NCBI GenBank assembly: GCA_028697515.1
Contig: JAQVEY010000152.1
Span: forward strand, 1-6,208
DNA: 6,208 nucleotides
Direction of reading: 5' to 3'
Origin: Bacteroidales bacterium
Lineage (GTDB): Bacteria > Bacteroidota > Bacteroidia > Bacteroidales > ML635J-15
The translations under genes were made by a program, and so were the position numbers. Position 1 is the first letter of the stretch. Every line of letters begins with the position of its first letter. The notes under the pieces were generated by a model. That model was given only the letters and a program-made list of their open reading frames with translations. It did no database searches and had not been told where the DNA came from. Positions 1 through 5,713 of the stretch are shown here, in pieces.

Positions 1-41
1 TGTTTCAACACTAAATTAATAAAATTTAGTGAGACTAAGCT

Positions 42-73
42 GGTTGCAGCAGAAATGTTGCAACCTTTTTATT
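42..73 (+). terminator. Probable rho-independent terminator of a gene left of the window
   Basis: GGTTGCA (42-48) pairs perfectly with TGCAACC (59-65) around a 10-base loop and is followed at once by TTTTTATT. On the opposite strand there is no T-run after the hairpin, so it reads rightwards. It would end transcription of a plus-strand gene whose body lies outside the window. Two plus-strand frames stop at 12-14 and 17-19, either of which could be that gene's stop codon. The third frame stays open through the hairpin to a TAA at 73-75, so a short coding tail over this hairpin cannot be fully excluded. Confidence 0.55.
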
Positions 74-90
74 AACAACAAATTATTAAT

Positions 91-122
91 AAAAAAAGCT
101 GCCTAAATACTTTTTAGACAGC
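91..122 (-). terminator. Rho-independent terminator closing the minus-strand DJ-1/cupin cluster
   Basis: Read on the minus strand, GCTGTCTAAA (122-113) pairs with TTTAGGCAGC (107-98). This gives a 10-bp stem with one G-U wobble and a 5-base loop, followed by seven T residues (97-91). The stem starts about 20 bases after the stop codon of the last minus-strand gene. Stem, loop and T-run are all in the classical range, making this the clearest terminator in the window. Confidence 0.85.
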
Positions 123-141
123 CTCTTGTTGTTTGTATTTT

Positions 142-921
142 TTATCGTTTATTCAATACTTCTACAATTTTTTCTCCAAAAGCAATTGAAGATTCAACCG
201 AATTGCCTGTAATAAAAGGCCAATCAAAAATGACTCTTGGATTATCACGGGTTGCGTCAGGGTCGCCAATACACAAGCCACCTGGTCCAACTGCATCTCT
301 GCCTATGTCTTCGAGTGGATATAAAAATCCGGCATAAACCGCATCTGTACCTTTATTATCTTCAGTAGCACCCCATAATTCGAGTGTAACATCATCTTCA
401 AAATCCCAAGCTCTTGGATGACAAGCTACTTTTCTACCTTTAATAATACTATTATAAGCATCGTGAGGATTTCTGGTCCATATTAAAGCTGCGGTTGCAT
501 AACAAAGAGTTGCAATAAGTTTGTTGGAATTATATGCTTCCAAAATAAGTCTTTTAAAATACTTATTTGGTGCCAAATCCATCATTGCACCTAATCCACC
601 AGTTCCAACAATTGCATCATAATCAGACATTTTTGCTTCTGAAAGCTTAATTGGATGAGCCCAAGCATCACTCATTACAAGTTCTTTTGTTCTGTCACAA
701 ACAAACTTTGGGTTAACTTTTGGATTAGCTCCGGGAATAGCTGCAAGCATTGGATCAATAAAATCTGGATCTACACTTATTTTTAAAGGTAAAGGTTTTT
801 TGCCTTGTGGTGTAGCTAATGTTACATCAAAACCTGCTTTTACGCATACATCCCATGGGGCTTGTAATTCTTCAGCCCAAACACCGAAGTTTGTTGCTGC
901 CATTAAAATTTTTTTTGCCAT
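142..921 (-). CDS. DJ-1/PfpI superfamily protein, Hsp31-like, paralog A (Cys-Tyr elbow)
   Basis: This 259-residue predicted cytoplasmic protein has no signal peptide and belongs to the DJ-1/ThiJ/PfpI class I amidotransferase-like superfamily. Known members include glyoxalase III-type enzymes, chaperones, proteases and debated deglycases. Glu18 lies four residues before Pro22, as in DJ-1 (Glu18/Pro22). GTGGLGAMMD (106-115) corresponds to the GGHGxxxD loop of Hsp31-like members, with Leu replacing His. Cys140 in ATLCYATAAL is the expected nucleophile-elbow cysteine. The next residue is Tyr141, where PfpI/Hsp31 enzymes have His. His168 in CHPRAWDF is a candidate further active-site residue. The length suits the Hsp31-like branch rather than the roughly 170-190 residue PfpI branch. 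It is about 60% identical by eye to the gene just upstream (1061-1831) and has an 8-residue insertion near residues 61-68. The ATG start matches that of the paralog, and the two share the same bases just upstream. The substrate is unknown. It could be a glyoxalase, a redox sensor or catalytically altered. Confidence 0.9.
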   Translation of the reverse strand: MAKKILMAATNFGVWAEELQAPWDVCVKAGFDVTLATPQGKKPLPLKISVDPDFIDPMLAAIPGANPKVNPKFVCDRTKELVMSDAWAHPIKLSEAKMSDYDAIVGTGGLGAMMDLAPNKYFKRLILEAYNSNKLIATLCYATAALIWTRNPHDAYNSIIKGRKVACHPRAWDFEDDVTLELWGATEDNKGTDAVYAGFLYPLEDIGRDAVGPGGLCIGDPDATRDNPRVIFDWPFITGNSVESSIAFGEKIVEVLNKR

Positions 922-1003
922 AATTTAAATTATTTTTACTTTATTTTTATAAAAAAACTCTTTTCATTGTTAATCCTTTTTGATATTATATGATTGTTTG
1001 TTT

Positions 1004-1032
1004 CAAATCCACTTAATCATTAAATATACAAA
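1004..1032 (-). promoter_or_regulatory. Possible internal promoter in the 139-base gap before paralog A
   Basis: On the minus strand, TTTG (1032-1029) is followed after 17 bases by TGGATTTG (1011-1004). This matches seven of eight positions of the Bacteroidota -7 consensus TAnnTTTG, with a -33-like TTTG at a workable distance. The gap of 139 bases is much longer than the other gaps in the cluster (9 and 32), which suits separate control of the last gene. It could be chance in such AT-rich sequence. The predicted leader would be roughly 75 bases. Confidence 0.25.
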
Positions 1033-1060
1033 GCATTAAACCTTTCAATCGCTTCAATTT

Positions 1061-1831
1061 TTACAATTTATTCAATACTTCCACTATTTTATCTCCATAA
1101 GCTATGGAAGATTCAACTGAGGTACCAGTAATAAATGGATGATCGTAATATACCTGAGGATTTTCACGATTAGCATTAATACGAGCAATACATGCACCAT
1201 TAGGTCCTACAGCATCTCTCACAAGGTCTTCGATTGGCCAAAGGAATCCGGGAGTATGTACATCTGTCCCTTTATTTTCAGGTGTAGCACCGTACAAATC
1301 ATAGCCAGCATCCATACCAGGTCCATAGAAGTCCCATGCACGTGGATGAGCTGTTATCTTTTTACCGTAAACTATTGATTTATAATCATTTTCAGGATCA
1401 CGAAGAAAAACAAGAGTTGTTACAGCATAGCACAATGCAGCGACAATTTTACCATCTTTATATGCTTCCATAATCAAGCGATGAAGTTCCCAACAATTAC
1501 ACATATCAATCATTGCGCCTAAACCACCTGTTAATACAATAGCATCATAGCCTTTGGTAGTTGCATCAGCAAATTTTATTGGATGTGCCCATTCGTCAGA
1601 GTCTACTAATTGTTTGATTCTATCACAAACTGGCTTTGGATTTACATAAGTATTGATAATAGGGTCAAAGAATTCAGGATCAACACTTATTGTTAATGGC
1701 AGTGGTTTCAAGCCTTTAGGTGTAGCTAGAGTAATCTCAAAACCAGCCTTTTTACATGCATCCCATGGAGCCTGCAATTCTTCACCCCATGTTCCATAAT
1801 TTGTTGCAATCATTAATACTTTTTTACTCAT
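1061..1831 (-). CDS. DJ-1/PfpI superfamily protein, Hsp31-like, paralog B (Cys-Tyr elbow)
   Basis: This 256-residue predicted cytoplasmic DJ-1/PfpI protein is the tandem paralog of the gene at 142-921. Identity is about 70% over the first 60 residues and lower later. The putative general acid Glu18 (EELQAP, with Pro22), the loop LTGGLGAMID (100-109), the elbow cysteine Cys134 in AALCYAVTTL and the TAHPRAWDF motif (His162) all align with the paralog. Tyr135 follows the cysteine, so the Cys-Tyr pair is conserved in both copies and is unlikely to be a sequencing error. After the shared motif it has a different loop (YGPGMDAGYD, 169-178) and an extra CNC (111-113), which may mark a different pocket. 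It starts 32 bases after the cupin stop, so co-transcription is likely. Both paralogs begin with the same upstream string AATTTAAATTATG or a near variant. The specific substrate is not recognisable. Confidence 0.9.
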   Translation of the reverse strand: MSKKVLMIATNYGTWGEELQAPWDACKKAGFEITLATPKGLKPLPLTISVDPEFFDPIINTYVNPKPVCDRIKQLVDSDEWAHPIKFADATTKGYDAIVLTGGLGAMIDMCNCWELHRLIMEAYKDGKIVAALCYAVTTLVFLRDPENDYKSIVYGKKITAHPRAWDFYGPGMDAGYDLYGATPENKGTDVHTPGFLWPIEDLVRDAVGPNGACIARINANRENPQVYYDHPFITGTSVESSIAYGDKIVEVLNKL

Positions 1832-1863
1832 AATTTAAATTTATTAGTTATAAAATTAGATAC

Positions 1864-2193
1864 TTACTTTTTCCACGGAAAATCAGTTTTAAAAGGAGCA
1901 AATACATCAATTGCTTCTGTATCACCGATAGCAACAAATGCATGAGGAACATTAGCAGGCACGACATAGGCATCACCTGCTGAAAGAATTTGTTTTTCAT
2001 CTCCAATAATCATCTCAAAACCACCTTTTATTACCAATCCGAATTGCTCCTGACTATGAGTATGCATTCCAACTTCACTTCCGTCTGCCATGTTCCAATG
2101 TAATACATTTAAATTTTCGCCGTTAGCAAAATCCTGACGTATAACGCCTTTACCCATGTCAATTTTTTTGATGTTTTTATGAAATATAAACAT
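1864..2193 (-). CDS. Small single-domain cupin
   Basis: This is a 109-residue cytoplasmic cupin of the compact cupin_2 type. Motif 1 is GSEVGMHTHSQEQFGLVIKG (38-57), with metal-ligand candidates His44, His46 and Glu49 or Gln50. Motif 2 is GDAYVVPANVPHAF (73-86), with His84 as the fourth ligand. The spacing H-x-H-x-x-E-Q followed by P-x-x-x-P-H is that of small cupins that bind a divalent metal. Known members include isomerases, dioxygenases and ligand-binding proteins, so no reaction can be assigned. It starts 9 bases after the stop of the PfpI-like gene and ends 32 bases before paralog B, which indicates an operon. The first ATG is used here. Met13 (MGKGVIRQ) is an alternative start, but the extra residues look like a normal first strand. 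A role in the same detoxification or stress pathway as its neighbours is inferred from position only. Confidence 0.87.
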   Translation of the reverse strand: MFIFHKNIKKIDMGKGVIRQDFANGENLNVLHWNMADGSEVGMHTHSQEQFGLVIKGGFEMIIGDEKQILSAGDAYVVPANVPHAFVAIGDTEAIDVFAPFKTDFPWKK

Positions 2194-2202
2194 AGTTCTT
2201 AT

Positions 2203-2769
2203 TTAATTTTTTGAATTTATTTGTTTGATAATCTCTTTAGCTAATAAATGTGCGTAATCGCCTGCTCTGGCAGTAACAAGATCTCCATCAACAACCAAAT
2301 CCTGATCTGTGTATATTGCTCCATAAGCCTTAGCATCACCAATTAAGTTGTTGTGACAGACAAGTTTACGCCCTTTTATAAGCTCTGTTGCTGGAGCACA
2401 AAGCCATAAACCATGGCAGATTATACCTTTTATAATATTTTTGTTCGCAAAAACCTTTTTAAGAAATTCAACTGCCGGGGGTAGTTTTGTAACATCTTCA
2501 GTATAACGAAGCCTGTCTGATACCATACCAGATGGGATTATAATGGCTGAATATGAGTTCAATTCTTCATCACTCATATTTTCAAAACTTTCCCAACATT
2601 CCATTGGAACTTTATATTCATGTCCATGAAAAGTAATTTTATCCTGCCCCCAAAGTCTGCTTAAAAAATGCAACTCAATATTTTCTTCTGCAAAACGATA
2701 TTTATAATAAAATATTTCGTTTTCATAAAAATCAGATTCAATAAATATCCCTACTTTCTTTTTGTTCAT
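2203..2769 (-). CDS. PfpI/YhbO-like DJ-1 superfamily protein
   Basis: This 188-residue protein is the first gene of the minus-strand cluster and has the usual length for the PfpI/YhbO branch. Glu18 in YENEIFYY aligns with the conserved Glu of PfpI (Glu15) and DJ-1 (Glu18), judged by the distance to the following EE pair (28-29). The elbow IICHGLWLCAP (116-126) carries the canonical Cys118-His119. It is followed by IKGRKLVCHNNL (131-142) and VVDGDLVTARAGD (159-171), both classic for PfpI-type proteins. No signal peptide is seen, so it is probably cytoplasmic. Characterised relatives have been reported as cysteine proteases, glyoxalases or protein/nucleotide deglycases, the last being disputed. 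This copy keeps the full Cys-His pair, unlike the two Hsp31-like paralogs downstream, so it is the best candidate for conventional catalysis in the cluster. Its start codon lies about 38 bases downstream of a predicted transcription start. Confidence 0.9.
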   Translation of the reverse strand: MNKKKVGIFIESDFYENEIFYYKYRFAEENIELHFLSRLWGQDKITFHGHEYKVPMECWESFENMSDEELNSYSAIIIPSGMVSDRLRYTEDVTKLPPAVEFLKKVFANKNIIKGIICHGLWLCAPATELIKGRKLVCHNNLIGDAKAYGAIYTDQDLVVDGDLVTARAGDYAHLLAKEIIKQINSKN

Positions 2770-2813
2770 ATTTTACTACTATCTAAAATGTTTAAACTTA
2801 TTGAAAATTTTGT

Positions 2814-2821
2814 CAAATATA
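2814..2821 (-). promoter_or_regulatory. Predicted -7 element of the DJ-1/cupin cluster promoter
   Basis: On the minus strand the bases read TATATTTG, a full match to the Bacteroidota -7 consensus TAnnTTTG. The predicted transcription start is near 2807, giving a leader of roughly 38 bases before the ATG at 2769. No exact TTTG lies at the -33 position, only a T-run (2840-2837), so the call rests on the -7 element and its location. Such an 8-mer can occur by chance in AT-rich DNA. Confidence 0.45.
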
Positions 2822-3013
2822 CTAAAAAGCACTATAAAAATTGCGTTTTATATAATAAATAATTGAAAAAACTTGAATCTATAGTTTAAACTCTTGATTT
2901 TCATATATATAAAAGTCTTTCAAGCAAAATAAAATTTCAAAATAACAAACTGCTATGAATCATCTTTAAAATAATTAAACTAGGAATGTTAATAATTTAG
3001 CATTTTTTTTAAA

Positions 3014-3040
3014 TTTGCTTTTTAATATATTATATCTTTG
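3014..3040 (+). promoter_or_regulatory. Predicted promoter of the PKD/T9SS protein gene
   Basis: TTTG at 3014-3017 serves as a -33-like element, and TATCTTTG at 3033-3040 matches the -7 consensus TAnnTTTG exactly. The 15-base spacing is slightly short for the class. Transcription would start near 3047, giving a leader of about 30 bases before the ATG at 3078. It probably drives the PKD gene and the ribonuclease HI gene that follows. Confidence 0.5.
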
Positions 3041-3077
3041 TACATTACAGTAATTCTAATGATGAAATAAACGAATC

Positions 3078-5075
3078 ATGAAAATAAATTTCTTAAAATT
3101 AGGCGGGTTAATAGTAATTCTGGCTTTATCAAACAACCTTGTTTTTGGACAAAAGTCGAAATCGGACAAATCACAATTAGACGCAGCATTTATTGCTTCG
3201 GCATACACAATTACAGCAGGGGAATGTGTTAACTTTACAGATATGAGTACAGGAAATCCTACTGGATGGCAGTGGAGCTTTCCTGGTTCACAGACTCCAA
3301 ACTCAACCATACAGCACCCTCAGAGCATTTGCTATTACTATGCTGGCACCTATGATGTCATACTTGAAGTTCAAAATAGTACTGATGTTAATACTGAAGT
3401 TGTTGCTGCTTGTATAACTGTAGAGCCTAACACAACTACACCTATTGCAGATTTTGTTGCTGACTATACAACAATACCTGTTGGAGGAACAGTACAATTT
3501 ACAGATCAATCTCAAAACGGTCCATTTGTATCATATGCGTGGACTTTTGAAGGTGGTATTCCAAATGCTTCGAACGAAGAAGAGCCTGTTCCTGTTGCAT
3601 TTACTGAAGTCGGGACATATACTGTAGAATTAAGGGTTGAAGACGAAAGTTCAGCTCAAGACAATGAGTTAAAAATTGATTATATTACAGTAATACCTGC
3701 AGCTACAGTACCTCCAGTTGCAGACTTTATGGCAGACAGGATTTTTATTACTCCCGGAGATTACATTAACTTTCATGACATGAGTTCAGGCAGTCCATAT
3801 ATTTGGCATTGGTTTTTTGAAGGCGCATCTCCAGATGTATCTAATCAACAAAACCCTTTAAGTGTTTTATACGCTATGCCTGGGACATATAACGTTCAGC
3901 TTATAGTTGAAAGCAATATGGGAATTGACACTATTACCAAGGAAGATTATATTGTTGTATCTGCAACAGACCCATGCGTTGCAATGCCAATTGCAGATTT
4001 CAAAGCATCTCAAAGGCTTATTCGTTCTGGAACAAGGATATATTTCGAAGATAAATCATTAAACAATCCTACAACATGGAACTGGTATTTTCAGGGTGGA
4101 TATCCAACATATTCAGCAGTATCTAACGTAATTAACGGTATAGAGTACAATGCTGCCGGATTCTGGGATGTTTCTCTTGCCGTAAATAATGCCTGTGGAA
4201 CTGATTATCTTTATAGAGATGATTATATCTTGGTTTTTTCAGGTCCTGTAAATAAATATTGCGACACGATAACAAATATTGGCTCAAACGAAAATATTTA
4301 TTGCCCATATCTTTCAGGTAGTTGGGGTTATATTGGAGGACACAACGGGCAAAAAATCCGCACTTATGCAGATTATTTTGAACAATATTCGTTTACTCAA
4401 ATCGAAGCTCTTATAGTCCCGGTTGTACAGTGCGAATATGGAGAATATAATTCATATGTGACATTTTACATCTGGGAAGGAAATACTACATATCCTGAAA
4501 CAATTCTTGCACAAAAGAAATTATTACTAAGAGATATCCCAGCAAATTTTAATAATGTTGTTGCATTTGACAGTCCTGTTGAAGTTGAAGGTCCATTTTT
4601 CGCCGGATATAGAATCAACTATGTGGATACTAATAGTGATGGAATTAGTGAAGATATATTTAATGTAAGTATTGTTGAGAACCGAAGCTATCCTAGTGCA
4701 GTAAACACATTGTATGTTGAGGCTAATTCAGTTTGGTCAACTGCAACTGCAAAATTTGCAATTAAGACATCATCAGCTATAAAACCTGTAACTTGCATTG
4801 TTGACCTAGATGAGTTTGAGATAGCTAATGAAATAGATATCTATCCAAACCCAACATCAGATTATATTTATATTAAAACAGGCAAACTGGAAATAGGGAA
4901 AGATATAGAAATAAATCTTATTGACATAACTGGTAGGGTAATAATAACAAAAGGATATCAAGTTGGTTATGACGATTTAAGAATTAATGTTAGCAATCTA
5001 CCTCAGGGTTTATATTTAATAACTCTTAATACCGGTAACAATATCATTACTCGCAGAATAATGGTTTCAGAGTAA
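3078..5075 (+). CDS. Secreted four-PKD-domain protein with T9SS C-terminal sorting domain
   Basis: This 665-residue protein is predicted to be exported by Sec and then carried across the outer membrane by the type IX system. A signal peptide occupies about residues 1-24, with likely cleavage at VFG/Q. Four PKD-like beta-sandwich repeats follow at about 36-116, 122-206, 213-295 and 304-387. Each opens with a DF or AF strand, has WxW or YxW followed by F and a Gly-rich turn (WQWSFPG, YAWTFEGG, WHWFFEGA, WNWYFQGG) and closes with a GxYxVxLxV-like strand. Residues about 390-575 form a separate module bounded by Cys395 and Cys573, containing GYIGGHNGQK (417-426). It resembles an unassigned beta-rich module that I recall following PKD repeats in other Bacteroidota proteins. 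The C-terminus (about 583-665) is a type A sorting domain: IDIYPNPTSD, then LIDITGRVI and LPQGLYLITL. No protease or glycosidase motif is visible, so an adhesive or structural surface role is the best inference. Ribonuclease HI starts 19 bases downstream with no terminator between. Confidence 0.9.
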   Translation: MKINFLKLGGLIVILALSNNLVFGQKSKSDKSQLDAAFIASAYTITAGECVNFTDMSTGNPTGWQWSFPGSQTPNSTIQHPQSICYYYAGTYDVILEVQNSTDVNTEVVAACITVEPNTTTPIADFVADYTTIPVGGTVQFTDQSQNGPFVSYAWTFEGGIPNASNEEEPVPVAFTEVGTYTVELRVEDESSAQDNELKIDYITVIPAATVPPVADFMADRIFITPGDYINFHDMSSGSPYIWHWFFEGASPDVSNQQNPLSVLYAMPGTYNVQLIVESNMGIDTITKEDYIVVSATDPCVAMPIADFKASQRLIRSGTRIYFEDKSLNNPTTWNWYFQGGYPTYSAVSNVINGIEYNAAGFWDVSLAVNNACGTDYLYRDDYILVFSGPVNKYCDTITNIGSNENIYCPYLSGSWGYIGGHNGQKIRTYADYFEQYSFTQIEALIVPVVQCEYGEYNSYVTFYIWEGNTTYPETILAQKKLLLRDIPANFNNVVAFDSPVEVEGPFFAGYRINYVDTNSDGISEDIFNVSIVENRSYPSAVNTLYVEANSVWSTATAKFAIKTSSAIKPVTCIVDLDEFEIANEIDIYPNPTSDYIYIKTGKLEIGKDIEINLIDITGRVIITKGYQVGYDDLRINVSNLPQGLYLITLNTGNNIITRRIMVSE

Positions 5076-5094
5076 TTTTTATATCGAAATTCTT

Positions 5095-5577
5095 GTGAAT
5101 AAACCCAAAATTGAAATCTATACAGATGGAGCCTGCAGCGGCAATCCCGGTCCCGGAGGATACGGGATAGTTTTAATTTCCGGAAATTACAGAAAAGAGA
5201 TTGCGCTAGGCTTTCGAAAAACGACTAATAATCGCATGGAATTATTAGCTGTTATAGTCGGTCTTGAAATGTTAAGATTTGGAGGTTCAGACGTTACGGT
5301 TTATACTGATTCAAAGTATGTTTCCGAGGCTGTAAATCAAAACTGGATTGAAAAATGGATAAAGAAAGAATATAGAGGAATAAAAAACCCTGATTTATGG
5401 ATGAGATTTATGAAGGTTTACAAAAAACATAACGTAATAATAACTTGGGTAAAAGGTCATGCCGACAATAAAGAAAACAACACATGTGACAGTTTGGCTG
5501 TAGAGGCAATTAATAAAAAGGAATTATCCATTGATAAGTATTATGAATTAATTACCAGTTTTGACTATGAAAAATAG
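5095..5577 (+). CDS. rnhA: Ribonuclease HI
   Basis: This 160-residue cytoplasmic enzyme cleaves the RNA strand of RNA-DNA hybrids, clearing primers and R-loops during replication and transcription. All catalytic residues of the E. coli enzyme are present: Asp11 in YTDGACSGNPGPGGYG, Glu49 in NNRMEL, Asp72 in TDSKYV, His122 in KGHADNKENN and Asp132 in CDSLA. The basic handle region between Trp84 and Asp100-Leu-Trp is about five residues shorter than in E. coli but keeps several Lys and Arg. The start is GTG. The protein then begins MNKPKIEIYTDG, which gives the normal N-terminus, and no ATG lies between the preceding stop (5073-5075) and this codon. No Shine-Dalgarno sequence is visible. It is probably co-transcribed with the PKD gene 19 bases upstream, with no obvious functional link. 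Confidence 0.96.
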   Translation: MNKPKIEIYTDGACSGNPGPGGYGIVLISGNYRKEIALGFRKTTNNRMELLAVIVGLEMLRFGGSDVTVYTDSKYVSEAVNQNWIEKWIKKEYRGIKNPDLWMRFMKVYKKHNVIITWVKGHADNKENNTCDSLAVEAINKKELSIDKYYELITSFDYEK

Positions 5578-5651
5578 TAGAATTCAAGATAAATTATTCT
5601 AATCAAATTACCATCAAAAATAAAACACACATTACATTGTTTAAAAAAATG

Positions 5652-5702
5652 ATACTTATTTTTTCTTCATGTAAACTTTTTTTAAGTATTTTGTCTTTTT
5701 TA
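5652..5702 (+). terminator. Weak inverted repeat with T-rich tail after ribonuclease HI
   Basis: ATACTTA (5652-5658) and TAAGTAT (5683-5689) form a 7-bp AT-rich inverted repeat around a 24-base T-rich loop, followed by TTTTGTC and a T-run to 5701. It lies in the 136-base gap between ribonuclease HI and the next gene, so a weak terminator is possible. The long loop and low GC make it unconvincing. The same stretch has TATTTTG (5687-5693), which is one base short of a -7 element and might belong to the promoter of the next gene. Confidence 0.2.
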
Positions 5703-5713
5703 AAAAACTAAAT

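Larger units (their letters stand above)
2770..3077. other. 308-base divergent intergenic region
   Basis: This very AT-rich stretch separates the leftward DJ-1/cupin cluster from the rightward PKD gene. It contains a TAnnTTTG-type -7 element for each direction (2814-2821 minus, 3033-3040 plus). I see no convincing ORF, RNA gene, operator dyad or riboswitch fold. A 64-codon plus-strand frame ending at 2862 mostly overlaps the antisense of the PfpI-like gene and is not credible. About 190 bases lie between the two -7 elements, enough to hold a regulator site, but no clear long palindrome is visible. Confidence 0.6.

Noticed and set aside
1..75. Open plus-strand frame from the left edge to TAA at 73-75
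   Set aside because: It would run through a hairpin with a T-run that looks like a terminator. The 24 residues show no motif, and the other two frames offer earlier stops that fit a terminator downstream. Not decidable from the window.
1139..1378. 79-codon plus-strand open frame
   Set aside because: Lies fully antisense inside the DJ-1 paralog B gene and its translation has no recognisable domain, so it is a shadow frame.
142..2769. DJ-1 cluster as a mobile or defence island
   Set aside because: No transposase, integrase, flanking repeats, tRNA or nuclease/toxin domain is present, and base composition matches the neighbours.
2668..2862. 64-codon plus-strand open frame reaching into the divergent intergenic region
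   Set aside because: Its first half is antisense to the start of the PfpI-like gene. The composition (Phe, Ile, Lys, Tyr rich) is what AT-rich non-coding DNA gives, and it has no domain.
2872..2924. CTTGAA...TTCAAG inverted repeat as a possible operator
   Set aside because: Only six bases per arm, separated by 41 bases, in AT-rich sequence. This is expected by chance.
3056..3515. Two minus-strand open frames of 84 and 70 codons
   Set aside because: Both lie opposite the N-terminal part of the PKD protein, whose signal peptide and repeats are clear.
3445..3627. 60-codon plus-strand open frame
   Set aside because: An alternative frame inside the second PKD repeat with no domain or start signal.
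5649..5711. 20-residue hydrophobic small ORF (MILIFSSCKLFLSILSFLKN) before the Ig-like gene
   Set aside because: It coincides with T-rich intergenic DNA containing a weak inverted repeat, and T-rich DNA yields Phe/Leu/Ile by chance. No ribosome-binding or conservation evidence is available.
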